This document shows positions 22,244-34,439 of a DNA stretch of 64,000 nucleotides, one piece after another. The stretch's first letter is position 1. Each line of letters begins with the position of its first letter. Source of the DNA: Gautieria morchelliformis (lineage: Eukaryota; Basidiomycota; Agaricomycetes; Gomphales; Gomphaceae). The stretch spans positions 124,001 to 188,000 of the forward strand of contig WHVA01000190.1 of assembly GCA_015179125.1 (NCBI GenBank), written 5' to 3'. A program made the translations under genes and the position numbers. The notes under the pieces were generated by a model that was given only the letters and a program-made list of their open reading frames with translations, did no database searches and had not been told where the DNA came from.

Positions 22244-23510
22244 TGTCAAGATTGGTTTTAGGCGTTAATATTGTGTATTAGTGAACACAGCGAATGCCCG
22301 AATAACTTGTGCAAATAAGTGTGCTGTTCGGCAAATAGGATGAACCAATAAATGCTCAGAAGATAAGAGGGCTACCCGATTGGGGCTTTCCCTATCTACA
22401 GTCATAGTGAAATAGCTCGTGGCACTTGATGATATAATGTGCAAGGTATCACGGAAAGGTTGTTTAAGTAGCAACAATCCTTTCACCAGTGAAGGCACTC
22501 CTTCGGAGCCCTTCACTGACAGCACAGATAATAGTTTGAAGGCTAAGGTAACGAAGATGAAGTATGAAAACTCACCAGTGATGCTTAAGTCTTCCTCTGG
22601 TCGAAGATAGAAATCTATAGCAGAGGGTTCAAGACGATAGTTACAGCGAGGTCAAGTTTTGCACAAGATGGACATATGATAATTGAACTGGGGGATATAC
22701 ATGCAAATGTAGACTAGTTATACCGAATGCCCATATGATGCTAGCGAATAAGAAAGAGGCCGTTGTGAGTCAGGGTTGGATAGGAGTGGGCAGTCAGGAT
22801 GCAGAAAAGATGAAACATGTATACAATAGAAAGAAGGAGAAGTGCGAATGTGAAATGACGGGGAGGAAAGGCGACGAAGGCACCTATGTACGAAAACACA
22901 CCTTGAGACCTGCATATATGTTACCCTGCACGGACTCTTCGTCTGCTGGGCTGATCTCACACAATCTACGGGTAGCATGTCCCATGAATGTGTCCTGGCC
23001 ATATGAACACCTAAAGGGGTTGCGTCGGGAAGATGGTGGGGCCCGTGATGAACCATCATGCCAGGTAGAGGATGTCAATCGTGTTTGATGGCGTGCCTGC
23101 TGGCGAATGATGCGAGCAGCAAATGGTCGTTCGGTGAATGTGGCGAAGGGTGAATGCATCAATCATAGGTGAGGCGTGGTCGGGTGGCAGGGTGAAGATG
23201 GGCGAACGCAAAGGAGGAGTGGTGAAAGGGGAAACAGGGGCAGCTGGGTGCAGGAAACAACGGGTCGTGACAATCCGGACATAGGAACATCAAAAGGGGG
23301 GTTGAGCCTAGTAGGTAAGAGAGTCGGTGATGGACCATCAAGCCAGTCAAAGGACGTTGCTCGTGTTTTGATGGCGTGGCCATGGCGAGTGATGTGAGTA
23401 GCCAAGGTCATTCGGTGAACCTGGAGAACGGCGATCAGAGCGAACATCGATGTGGAGTGATGAAGGGAAGGACAGGGCTACTGGGTATAGGAAATAAATG
23501 TGTCATGACA
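22244..23510 (-). mobile_element. Chimeric solo LTR of the Gypsy B family
   Basis: A full LTR (22244-23272, minus orientation, ending TCGTGACA) is joined to a further partial LTR (23273-23510, ending TCATGACA). The outer edges carry a perfect duplication GGTTG (22239-22243 and 23511-23515), so the chimera inserted, or was left, as one unit. It lies between the gag and protease regions of Gypsy B. Confidence 0.75.
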
Positions 23511-23515
23511 GGTTG

Positions 23516-24117
23516 GTGTTCAAAGAAATAGAGCAGTTGTGAGTACAAGTTATGGAGGATGGTTTGAAGTGCGGTGGAGAAGGAGGTATAGGTCCGCCAG
23601 GTAGGGCAGGAATCTGTGCAAATGGTTGTTGCGGGGGAGGTTGTCCCGTGAATAGAAGAGGTGCAGGCCCGCCAGGTGAGGAACAGGCCTGTCAGGTGAG
23701 GCACAGGCCCGCCAGGTGAGGCAGGAATCTGTGTGAGAGGTTGTTGCGGGGGAGGTTGTCCTGCAAAGGGGTGAGGTTGTCCCATGAATAGAAGAGGTGC
23801 AGGCCTACCAGGTGGGCCAGGAATCTGTGCGAAAGATTGTTGCAGGGGAGGTTGTCCCACGAAGGGGTGAGGTTGTCCTGTGAATAGAAGAGGCACAGGC
23901 CCACCAGGTGGGGCAGGAATCTGTGTGAGAGGCTGTTGCAGGGGAGGTTGTCCCACAAATAGAAGGGCACAGGCCCGCCAGGTGGGGCAGGAATCTGTGC
24001 AAAATATTGTTGCGGGGGAGGTTGTCCCACGAAGGGGTGAGGTTGTCCCACAAATAGAAGAGGTGCAGGCCTTCCAGGTGGGGCAGGAATCTGTGTATAG
24101 CTGTTAGTTCAATTATA
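23516..24117 (-). repeat. Gag region of Gypsy B: proline-rich minisatellite
   Basis: About five to six imperfect tandem units of roughly 70-130 bp, each rich in GTTGTCCC and AGGAATCTGTG. On the minus strand they encode repeats of the type GQPPLQQPLTQIPAPPGGP and GQPHPFVGQP. The low-complexity Pro/Gln stretch lies directly downstream of the 5' LTR and leader, where Gag is expected. Unit number and length vary, as expected for slippage or unequal exchange. Confidence 0.7.
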
Positions 24118-24118
24118 C

Positions 24119-25146
24119 TGTCAAGATTGGTTTTTAGGTGTTAATATCGTGTATTAGTGAACACAGCAAATGCCTGAATAGCTTGTGCAATGAAGTGTGC
24201 TGTTCGGCAAATAAGATGAACCAATAAATGTTCAGAAGGTAAGAGCGCTACCTGAATAGGGCTCGCCCTATCTACAGTCATAGCAAAGTAGCCAGTGATA
24301 CTTGACGATGTAAGGTGCAAGGTCTCATGGAAAGGTTGTCAGGCAGTAACAATCCTTTCGCCGGCAAAGGTGCTCCTTCGGAGCTTTTCGCCGACAGCAC
24401 TGATAATAGTACGGAGGCTAAGGTAGTGAAGGCAAAGTACAAAAACTCACCAGTGGTGCTTGAGTCCCCCTCTGGTCAAAGATCATAGTCTATAGAAGAG
24501 GGCTCAAGATGATGGTCACAGTGAGGTCAAGTTTTGCACAAGATAGACATATGATAATTGAACTGGGGAATATACATGCGAATGTAAACTACTTATACCG
24601 AATGCTCATACAATATCAGCGAACAGGAAAGAGGCCATCATGAGTCAGGGTTGGATAGGGGTGCGCAGTCAAGATACAAATAGATGAAACGTATATGCAA
24701 TAGAGTAAGGGAGGAGTGCAAACATGAGACAACAGAGGGGAAGAGGATAAAGGTACCCATGTAAGAAAACACACCTTGAGACCTGCATACAGGTTACCCT
24801 GCATGGACTCTTCATCTGCTGGGTTGATCCCACATGATCTATGGGTAGGACATCCCGCGAATGCATTATGGCCATACGAACACCTAAAGGGGTTGAGTTG
24901 GGAAGATGATGGGGCCAGTGATGAACCATCATGCCGGGTAAAGGATGTTGATCATGTTTGATGGTGTGCCCGCTGGTGAATGATGTGAGTAGTGAATGGT
25001 CATTTGGCAAATGCGGTGAAGAGCGAATGGAGCAAACATAGAGGAGGATTGGTGGAAGGGAAGGGTGAACTCGAGCGAACATACAGGAGGAGCGGTGAAG
25101 GGGAAAGTAGGGATAGCTGGGTAAGGGAAATAAATGGGTCATGACA
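24119..25146 (-). repeat. 5' LTR of Gypsy B
   Basis: 1028 bp, pair of 9551-10577. The right flank begins CAGTT, matching the left flank of the 3' LTR. Differences between the two LTRs cluster in the portion nearest the TTGACA end. Confidence 0.85.
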
Positions 25147-28100
25147 CAGTTCTACCCCCTACATGAGGCCACTGATGCAATGAATCAACTGGAATTGTGC
25201 CAGTACCAGGGCAAGTGTTCAGTCGACGAATACATCGACAGGTTCGAAGAGCTGATTGAAAAGGCTGAATAGGTATTGACCCTGCGATCTCTTGTTAGTT
25301 GTGGTGTTGAAGATAACTAGTAGAAATATGATTCAAACTTGTAATAAGAGTCGAATCGAGAAGCACTTGAGAAAGTAGAAGGTTTGCACATATAACAGGG
25401 TATATGTGTCTTACAATAGTACTGACTGAAGCTAGTAGCTTTAGAGGGCAAAAGAATTGAGTGATTGACTGTGATTCACTTCACTATCAAATGTAGTGTA
25501 CAGGTTCGAGTATTTAACTAGAAAGAAAAGAACCTGGCATTCTTGGTGTGTTACAAGATAAGAACAAGAGAAATGTCGTATGGGGCAACTGGCATAGGTT
25601 TGAGCATTAGGAGTAGGAATGACATGTGGATGGAGTGTGATATGTAAAGTATAATGGTGAATGCGGAATGTGGAATGAAAGAGAATAGGAGAAATGGTCA
25701 AGACATGTGCAGGGTCACCTCGTCGTGTCACATCCCTTGATCGGATCACGTGCACACATGACGTGTAGCATGTGGGATAATACTTGGCTCAGCTTGGCTC
25801 CACAGTGCTGTGATGGTATTAGTGGTTCGGTGATATTTGTATATGTGCTTGGTGGGCTTGGTAGTGCGTGTGTGCATGATGAGATGTGTTGTGACGGGTT
25901 TGTGGCAGTTAGACGCTGGTGCAGCAACGGTGTATGCGCTGTGTGTCCCAGTGTGACAGTGAGACTTGCAATGTCCGAATAAGGAAAGTGGTCCACAGTG
26001 GTCCATAGAGTTGGGATGATGTTTTTGTAGTATATCAGCGTGTTATAGTGATGAATGTTAGGTGGCATAGCTTTGGTTGTGTATTCATAACATGATCCAG
26101 AGTCGCATTGCATTGATATTAGATGGCAGGCCAAAGGATGATGACCATTCTGCATGGTATGGAGTGGCGAGAACAGTTGCACTCACGCATGGAGCCAACG
26201 AAGCATTCCAGGGACCTAGGGTGACAAACAGTGGCCCTCCCCTACCACCAGTTTTTTGCAAGGCAGGTGAATCACACGCCAGGTTCACCAGTTGACTCCC
26301 TTTGAGGCCAGCGATAATGCCAGTGCCCACACCCCTCCCAAATGGCTCTGGACCCACTCCGATGGAGGTGGACACTGCGAAAAAGCGATTCCCACAGCCA
26401 CTCACCTGTCGGTGCTGTGGGAAGGTTGGACACTTTGTGCGAGAATGCCCCCAGGCCTACAATGTCCGCTACATGACAGCTGATGAGTGGGAGGAGCTGC
26501 TGGAGCACTGGATGGTTGCTGCAGATGTGCAAGACGTCACTGAGGAGGAGGTCAAGAAGGATGATGTGGAGGAGTTTGTGTCGCGCAGTGAGTGAGAGAT
26601 GTGCCCTCGCTGCCCCTGTCCAATAGCTTTGCTGCCCTGTCAATAGCCCCAGACACTGAAGATGCAATTCATGTGTTGGAAACTGGGTCGCACACCGCAA
26701 GCGATAAAGACACATCAACTGACAACATTCTAAAAACTCCTTCCACATGATTGAAGCGTTGGGAGCGAGCCCTTCCCAAGCACTTTGTGGTTGCATCTGT
26801 GCCCTCTCTAAATTTGCTGAACCTCAAGGTAGAAATCCAGACAACAGACACAGCTGAGGTCAGAGGAGTGACTGTGCTCCTTGACAGTGGTGCGACTGGG
26901 TTGTTCATTGACAGCCAATTTGTCACCACTAAGAAGTTAACCATGTGATTGCTGACACACCCTGCCCCTGTGTACAATGTTGATGGCACCCCCAATGAGG
27001 GTGGAGCAATTTGCAATGTTGTTGATGTCATCCTGCCATTCCGTGACCACTCCAAACATGCTGTCTTCGCCGTTATGAACCTTGGGAAGCACAAGATGAT
27101 CCTTGGCTATCCATGGCTCCAGGAGCACAACCCGGAGGTTAACTGGAAAATGCAGGAGGTGACACTGAGTCGATGCCTGTGCAGTGTCACACCTGCAGAG
27201 CGACATTGCAGGAAGAGCAGAGAGAGGGGGCGAGGATACGTGCATGCCGCATGGGCCCTCTGCCTCAGATGGTGGAAGAGGAAGAGAGCGACACAGAAGA
27301 TGAGCCAGGTGATGTTGCGCCCTTTATGGAGCCAGGCAACCGCCTGCTTGCGACTGTGTCCACGCCCAATGTACCTGTACCCATTATCGCAGCCACTACA
27401 ACCACTTTGCAGCAGCTAGCTGAGAAGGCCCTTTGCAGTGTGCCCTCAAAGGAAAAGGAACTCATCCCTCTGTACCTCCGTGACTTCAAGGATGTCTTTG
27501 CCAAAGAGTCCTTTGATTCACTTCCAGAACGCAGGATGCGGGACTATGCGATTGAGCTCAAACCAGGAGCCAAGCCATCGGCATGCAAGGTGTACCCACT
27601 TGCCCCCAGTGAACAGTTGCAGCTGGATGAATTCCTGCAGGAGAACCAGCACACTGGTCGCATTTGCCCCTCAAAATTGCCTATGACCAGCCCAGTGTTC
27701 TTCATCAAGAAGAAGGATGGGTCGCTGCGACTGGTCCAGGATTATCGCATGCTCAATGCCATGACAGTGAAGGACTGCTACCCCCTCGCCGTCATTTCTG
27801 AGCTCATCACACAGCTTCGTGGAGCGAAATACTTCACCAAGATAGATGTGCAATGGGGCTTTAATGATGTGCAGATAAAGGATGGCAACAAGTGGAAGGT
27901 GGCGTTCCGCATTAATCGTGGCCTCTTTGAACCCTTGTCATGTTCTTTGGACTCACAAACAGTCCTGTGACATTCCAGACCATGATGAATGACATCTTCC
28001 AAGACCTCATCATGGAAGGGCATGTGTGTGTGTACCTGGATGACATCCTGATCTTCACCAATACCCTTGAGGAGCATCGCTGACTTCTGCGAATAGTCCT

Positions 28101-29480
28101 TGAGCGCCTATGGCAGCACAAGCTCTCTCTTCACCCTGAGAAATGCGAGTTTGAGCAAACAAAGATTGAGTACCTTGGGCTCATTGTGTCACATGGCAAG
28201 GTGGAGATGGAACTCATCAAGGTGGCAAGTGTCATGGACTGGCCAACCCCAGCAAATCACAAGGAGGTGCAGGCCTTCCTGGGGTTTGCCAACTTTTATT
28301 GCCGGTTCATTGAGGGCTTCTCACATCATGCACTACCCCAGTTCAAGCTCACCAAGAAGGACATACAATGGTCATGGGGTGATTGTGAACAGCAGGCATT
28401 TGATGGGCTAAAGCAGTGATTCACATCAACGCCAATCCTGCACTTTGCAGATGATAATCAACCATACTGGGTGGAGGCTGACAGTTCAGATATCGCCACT
28501 GGTGCAGTCCTGTCCCAGTGATATCCAGATGATGACAAGTGGCATCTGATTGCATTTTACTCCAAGAGTCTCACTCCTGTGGGGTGAAATTATGAGATTC
28601 ATGACAAGGAGATGCTGGCAATTATTTGTGCCCTAGAGCAATGGCAACATTTCCTTGAAGGCACTAAGCATCGCATTGAGATCTGGACTGACCACAAGAA
28701 TCTGGAGTATTTTCACACTGCAAAGAAGCTTAATCACAGGCAAGCTAGATGCTCCCTCTACTTGTTGTGTTTTGATTTTGAGCTTCACCATCAGTCTTGT
28801 GTCATGATGGGCAAGTTGGATGCACTGTCGTGGAGCTCAGACCATGGGACAGGATCAGGTGACAACAGTGATTTGACACTCCTACGCCCAGAGCTGTTCA
28901 TTGTTCACCCCCTGGAAGGGCTCACCCTGGTGGGGGAAGAATGTGGGGCTTATTTGTGACATCAAGAAGGCATTCGGAGATGGGTCACTGGAGGATGAGG
29001 TCACAGGGGCAGTCAAGAAGCTGTGAGAGTCTGGTGGGAAATCACTGGTGTCTGCAGAGTGGGCTGAGATGGATGGGTTGCTCACATTCCAAGGTAAAGT
29101 GTACATTCCAGATGTCCAGGACCTTATGCAATGAATTGTCGCCCAGCACCACGATTTGCGGGTTCTTGGTCATCTTGGGTGATGGAAGACCCTTGAGCTC
29201 ATCTCACAAAATTACTGGTGGCCCCACATGTCACTGAGTCAGCACCTACATTTTTGCTGGGTGACAAGGTTTACCTTGATGCAAGTGATATACACACCAC
29301 CCATCCTTCTAAGAAGCTAGCTCATTGGCGACTTGGCCCCTACATTGTTGAATGCCAAGTTGGGTCACAAGCCTACCATCTCCACCTCCCAAGGTCCCTG
29401 AGTCACCTCCACCCCATTTTCCCTGTCATTAATCTGACTCCTGCTCCATCCAATCCAATCCTGGGTCGGTGACCATCCCC
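25147..29480 (+). mobile_element. Ty3/Gypsy element C, main part
   Basis: Plus-strand element that hosts Gypsy B. Gag resumes at 25147 (YPLHEATDAMNQLELCQYQG then CSVDEYIDRFEELIEKAE). It is interrupted at 25289-26093 and continues with IQSRIALILDGRPKDDD. A CCHC zinc knuckle (CRCCGKVGHFVRECP) lies near 26.41-26.45 kb. Aspartic protease lies near 26.87-27.12 kb (LLDSGATGLFIDSQF), RT near 27.45-28.1 kb ([30 protein letters not shown]), RNase H near 28.2-28.9 kb (EIWTDHKNLEYFHTAKKLN), and a C-terminal integrase-associated segment near 29.22-29.47 kb (HWRLGPYIVECQVGSQAYHL). Broken at several points; no 3' LTR was identified before the LTR of element D. Fossil. Confidence 0.8.
25289..26093. mobile_element. 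About 0.8 kb insertion in gag of element C, unassigned
   Basis: The Gag frame breaks off at GATC (25285-25288) and resumes at GATC (26094-26097), so about 805 bp were inserted with a short duplication (CGATC/TGATC or GATC). The edges (TCTTGTTAG... and ...CATAACA) are LTR-like but do not begin with a clean TG. No coding signal inside. Most likely a decayed solo LTR; another element type cannot be excluded. Confidence 0.5.
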
Positions 29481-29497
29481 ACCACCTCCACCCATCC

Positions 29498-29948
29498 TGT
29501 TACAATCCATTCCTGAATCCGGACCGAAGCATCGGCTTCGGCTCTCATTTGGGAACCTCGGGTTATTCTCGGCTTTCCTTCGGGTTTCCCTTCGCACTTC
29601 CCATCACCCCTGATTCCCTTATCTAGTTAGTTCCCCGTTTGCCTGACCCTTTGCCCCCTGACTGTTGATCTGATCATGTTCTCTTTGTGGCCCTGCATGC
29701 TATTTTACTATATAGACCTCCAGTCCATGTATTGTAGTTCCCCAGTTCAGATATTGAATTAGCTTATCATACTTAAGATCTCCCTGCTTGACATCAAAAC
29801 CCACTTCTCGGCTTATAGCCGAGACCACTCCCGAAATTAGGGCGGAACACTGAGTGGGACAACCCACGAGGTTGAAGCCAAGCCCTCCAACCCAAGACCC
29901 GAGTTCGGGTTTGGTAAAGCCAAACTACAGTACAACACAACCTTAACA
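29498..29948 (+). repeat. 5' LTR of Gypsy D
   Basis: 451 bp, starts TGTTACAATCC and ends CCTTAACA. It contains clustered short inverted motifs around TCGG/CCGA. The gag frame of D starts about 33 bp downstream. No second copy was found in the window, so the boundary rests on the TGTTA/TAACA termini and position. Confidence 0.65.
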
Positions 29949-32066
29949 GTATATCTGAACTCCCTACACTCATTGTTCAGAATGCCGATTACCCGTTCTT
30001 ACACCCATGCCAAAGGCAGCCACGCAACGCCAACAATCAAAGCTCGGTGTGCACGAGGTGCTTTGAGCATCCCAGAAAACACCCCATTCCGTCACTGGTA
30101 TTCCAACCCCCCGTCAGCTCAACCCACACCCCGGCACCGAGTTATTGGTGCTAGCTGAGGGCATGTCAGCGAAGCTCCCGAAGAACCAAGCGCTGAACCC
30201 CCTGAACCGAGTGATCCTGGCGACGGTGGTGGAGGTGGCGATGATTCCAATTCCGAGCATAATTCTGATCCCGATGTAGCAGGCCCGAGACCTAATCCCA
30301 ACACGAATGCAGCAGCAAACGGCAAGGAACAGGTGGGGCAACTGCTCACAGCTTTGGAAAGGCTCGCTGACAATGGGCTTGGTGGTGGTGGAGACCGAAG
30401 CGACTCGAAAGCAAAACTCCAGGAACCTGACCAGTTTGATGGCTCGGACCCGAAGAAGCTCCGAGGATTTCTTCTCCAGTGCACACTGAATTTCCATGCC
30501 AAACACCAAGCATTTCGGGATGGTACTACGAAAGTGAACTATGTTTTGTCCTTCCTCAAGGGAACAGCTCTGGATTACTTTGAGTGCTACCTTGCAGATG
30601 ACCCTGCCGACCAACCCCTATAGGCTTCGGATTACACAGCATTCACGGAAGAGCTCTATCTGAATTTCGGCCCCTACGATCAGGTTGCTGATGCCGAAAT
30701 CAAGCTCGAGAATTTGGTCATGAAGGATAACCACAAGGCAACTCGGTTTTTCGTCAAATTCTACAGGCTTGCATCCATCCTCCAGTATAATGATTCAGCT
30801 TTGCATTGCCGAGCCTATTTGGCTTTGGCGAAGCGAATCAAGGACGAAATGGTGCATTTCGACAAACCCCGAACCCTTGACAACCTCCGAGACCTCGTTC
30901 AGAAAATTGACCAGAGGTATTGGGAACGTCACGGTGAACTCTCTTGCGAGACACATTCCGCCCCCAAACCTGAGGCCAAGAACAGCAGGTCGGCCAACCA
31001 AAACCGAGGATCCCAGAACAATAACCAACGTCAAGGTCAAGGTTCTGGCAACTCCAATGCTAATACTGGTAATAACCAAGGCAAAGGCAAGGACAAGCTG
31101 AAAGGGAATAATCAGTCCGAGGGTCAGAAAAAACCTGAACTGGACCGCCTTGGCAAGGACGGCAAACTCACGCCTGCAGAACGCCAATGCCACATGGATA
31201 ACAACCTCTGCTTAGTATGTGCGCAGAGTGGCCACCATGCGAAGGAATGCCCGAGGGCCACATCAGCCCGGGCAGCCACGGCTTCTGATGGGAAGACGTC
31301 CAATGACAAAGCTGAAAGCTCAGCTTCAGGCGCAAAAAAATAGTCAGTGGCCCTACGGCCTCCACGCATACCGAGGGTCACGTTGACTCGGCTTGCACAT
31401 TAGAGGAGGTAAGAATCAATGCTTCTGCTCTCTGTTCTCCAAATTCTCTTGTAGTTAGTTTATCCTCGTCTCTGCTCCCCAACCAAAAGTTTAAAGCCCT
31501 AGTAGATTCCAGTTCTACCCATTGTTTTATCGAATCCGTTTTTGTAAGTAGAAATAGTCTGAAAACCCAATCCGTAGATCCGATCCCACTCTGTTTGTTC
31601 GATGGTAGTACAAATTCGGTAATTACTGAAGCTGTAGAGCTACATATCCATTTCCCCAATGGTCACACCCATTCCATAGACTTTTATGTCACCCCCCTTG
31701 ATTCGTCTGTTTTGGTAGTTCTCGGACACAACTGGCTCACCCGCTACAATCCCTTGATTGACTGGGTACTGGGCAGTATTACATTCCGAACTACCCTCCC
31801 GAGCAGTCCTGTGGAACACCTGCCGACTCCAGCTGCTCATGCCTCTATGGCTGAGACCGAGCCAAACCTGAGCTTGGAAGCCCCACCCTGCCGGTGGCTC
31901 TCCTGAATGCGGCAGTGTTTTACCATGCCTGCAAACTAGAGGGTTCCCAATGTTTCCAGGTAAACCTGGTGCAGCCCAAATCTGAGGCCTTGGCCCATTC
32001 GGCTTCTGTGCAACCCGATCTGGTGGATATAAAGGATGTTCCAAAGGAGTACCGCGACTTCGCAGA

Positions 32067-32282
32067 TGTAAAGATGTCGATCTTTTGGCCTTGTATCACA
32101 AGGGCACTGCAGAACTTGACCAAATAGTGGCATTCTGAATTCTACGTAGTGACAGTGTAAGGGTAATATGCGATGGGAACCGCTGACTGGTTCCCACGCA
32201 TAAACTATACAGTGGGTCCCTAAGGGGCCCACTGGGATTATGTAATAACTAGTATACATGTATGATACCTAGGTTATTTACA
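32067..32282 (-). repeat. 3' LTR of Gypsy E
   Basis: 216 bp, TGTAAAGATG...GTTATTTACA, with a strong internal palindrome GTGGGTCCC-TAAG-GGGCCCAC. Pairs with 41438-41653 at about 97% identity by count. Confidence 0.9.
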
Positions 32283-32316
32283 CCCTCCCCCTCTATAGAC
32301 AACTATAGGGGACCAA

Positions 32317-32619
32317 CTACGACTCATAGAGGTCATCCATGATGGAGTCCTCTAATGTTTCCGATACGATGACATCGTCGTTGTATGGGGCCGGTGGAGC
32401 ACGTGACTCCTCTGGGGGCACCTCTGCGTCCGCCGGAGTGGCTGGGTGAGGCGGTTCTGCCTCACCACTAGCGGTGGTTTCCGCTTGGGTGATGGGGCCT
32501 GCATCCTTGCCGAGCATAGCCTCGATGGCCGGATCCTCAGTCTGGGGAGGGGGCCAGAAGCGCGCCAGCTCTTGATCAAGCTGAGCGTGGGTGAGCAGTC
32601 CCAGCACCGCAGCCCTCAT
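32317..32619 (-). mobile_element. Gypsy E extra 3' ORF, third part
   Basis: 100-residue frame, acidic and Pro/Glu-rich (ending LEDSIMDDLYES), the last frame before the polypurine tract and 3' LTR. Probably the C-terminal portion of the same extra coding region as the next two entries. No domain recognised. Confidence 0.5.
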
Positions 32620-32718
32620 GTGGCTGGTCTTGAGGACCTTTTGTTGGCCCTCCTGAGCGGCGGCACTAAATGCCGCGCCGGTGAGGCTGCATTGAACGTA
32701 TTGTTCAATGCGCGTTGC

Positions 32719-33555
32719 TCACTCACAAGTGACCCTGGCGTAGTAGGCCAGCCATCGTGTGATCTCAGCCAGCAGGATGTCGGGGCCAGCTCTGCCCCCC
32801 ACGGGGTATGGGCCCGTGATGGAGAGCCGCAGGCTGGTGCTCTGCGGTGTCAGGCATTCCCTGGCATCGACGAAGCTTGACCATTGGTTGGTCGAGCCAA
32901 ACAAGTCGAGAAGTCTCAACTTGAGAGGTGATGCGACCCCTTTAACACGGGGCGCAAGGGTCTTCAACCACATCCAGACATCCATGTCATCTAGGTTGAA
33001 GGTTCCATCCGCGTTATCATGGATGGCAGACAGGATTCTTTCGAGGTTGTGTATCCAACCCCTTAGGATGGCGGCGATTCTGTGTGGGGTACCGCTTGCT
33101 ATCACGAGACAATCCCTTTTGGGATTGCGAGCACGTTGTTTGCGCTCGATGCGTTTGAACACGCCGATCATCTCGCGTGTGCGCGCGAGTTGTGGTGTTT
33201 CTTTTGCCTGTGCTATAAGCTCAATGAAGTGGGGGTCGTTGAGCGGGCAGATGTCGTACCATTGAGTACGATGCTGCTGGGCCTTTCCTACTGGTCGTGG
33301 TAGGAGGCCTGTCTCGGAGATCGGTGGGTCTCTGAGTGGTATGATCATTCCCTCCCCCGGGTAGGGAGGGTGAACTGTCCCAGCCGGTGGTGGCAGGTCC
33401 ATGTGAGGCCGGATGTACTGGGCCTCGACCAATGCTATCTGCCTTTGTAGGGCAGGGTCATTGATCGTGTGCGACGGTGATGCCACCAGGTATGCGCTGA
33501 TCGCGCTTTCCCTAGCAATGGCTAACCCATTGACAGTGTTGGGGGTGCTGTGCAA
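32719..33555 (-). mobile_element. Gypsy E extra 3' ORF, middle part
   Basis: 278-residue frame containing MDLPPPAGTVHPPYPGEGMI, a basic patch around KRIERKQRARNPKRD, and a long hydrophilic remainder with Trp-rich helices (DDMDVWMWLKTLAPRVKG). No signal peptide, no membrane segment and no recognised domain. It occupies the place where some Gypsy relatives carry an envelope gene, but nothing envelope-like is visible. Confidence 0.55.
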
Positions 33556-33579
33556 TTTCTTGCACTTCTTTTTCGGCTG

Positions 33580-34230
33580 CTATGCCAGCCGCTGTGCCCT
33601 CTCCGGGTCATACGTCTTCCAGACAGAGGAGTCGGACTCCTGTCCCTCTGGGATGCCGTACGCAGCGTCGGAAGGCACGCTCTGCCCCTCGGTCATTGTC
33701 ATCATCAGGGTCGGAGCCGATAACCGGGACACTAGCCCCGATGTTGCGCGCGACGGCACCCTTGCCGGCGCGCGAGATGATGAGGGCCCGGCCACTGGGT
33801 CCGTGGCCGGGTCATGGTGCGGGCTTTTTGAGGCTGCGTGGGCGAACTTGAGCTGGAGCTGGGTTGCGCTCAGCTGCTCCTCAAGTTCTTTTATTTTGGC
33901 GTGCTCAGCTTCGAGCGCGTCATCGTGGTCTTCGACTGCGAGTTCCAAATCCTTGACCTCCTTCTTGAGGTCATGGATGTCCTGGAGGGGCTCCTCCCGC
34001 GCATCACACACGATGCCCCTCGGGAGCCATCCCCAGGCCGCGTCGACGGTGTCGCCGATGTCTTCATCCTGCAGTTTGACCTTGTGGGTGCCTGTCACGG
34101 CCCATAGGTGTGCGGCGTAGTCTGCGCATGTGGCACAATCATCGGGGTGAATGATTGCCAGAGCGAGTGCTCTTGGTCGACTGGAGTTCATAGGATGTCT
34201 GCGGCCCCCTGTCTCGGGGCCGTTGCGCAC
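33580..34230 (-). mobile_element. Gypsy E extra 3' ORF, first part with coiled coil
   Basis: 216-residue frame. A heptad-rich segment (IHDLKKEVKDLELAVEDHDD then LEAEHAKIKELEEQLSATQL) predicts a coiled coil, followed by a Ser/Pro/Ala-rich linker. It starts about 0.2 kb after the chromo-like tail of pol. Probably a structural or assembly-type accessory protein, or a captured host segment; function unknown. Confidence 0.55.
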
Positions 34231-34439
34231 GTCATGGACGTTGACGGATCAACGTCCATCCCATCTTTGGGGGGCATCATCTTCGTGGGTAGATGATGGT
34301 GGTTTGCTTCCAAGAAGCAATGCGCCCTCGGAAAGATCCGAGGCGAAAATTTAACCGCGCCATGGCCGGCACGTCACGTGGTATGCACATGACAGACGCG
34401 TCTAGCGGCGTCTGGGGAGGTCGCGTGGTTTGCTCACCC

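Larger units (their letters stand above)
9551..25146 (-). mobile_element. Ty3/Gypsy chromovirus B, nested and broken, with both LTRs
   Basis: A minus-strand element bounded by two similar LTRs (9551-10577 and 24119-25146) and a perfect 5 bp duplication CAGTT (9546-9550 and 25147-25151). Reading leftward from the 5' LTR, its parts are: proline-rich gag (about 23.5-24.1 kb), aspartic protease (about 21.7-22.2 kb), RT (about 19.0-20.3 kb), RNase H (split by the foldback at 14941-18949), integrase (about 13.1-13.9 kb), chromodomain (about 12.65-12.9 kb) and a polypurine tract directly before the 3' LTR. Four later insertions split it: a chimeric LTR (22244-23510), an inverted LTR (20719-21723), the foldback-plus-mariner stack, and solo LTRs at 13879-14377 and 11137-12137. 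It is broken in many places. The two LTRs differ by a few percent by rough eye count, so it is old but not ancient. Confidence 0.85.

Noticed and set aside
26669-27094. Minus-strand frame opposite the protease of Gypsy C
   Set aside because: Antisense shadow of a recognisable protease region.
32446-34120. Long plus-strand reading frames
   Set aside because: They lie opposite the extra 3' frames of Gypsy E, are compositionally skewed and show no domain; judged antisense shadows.
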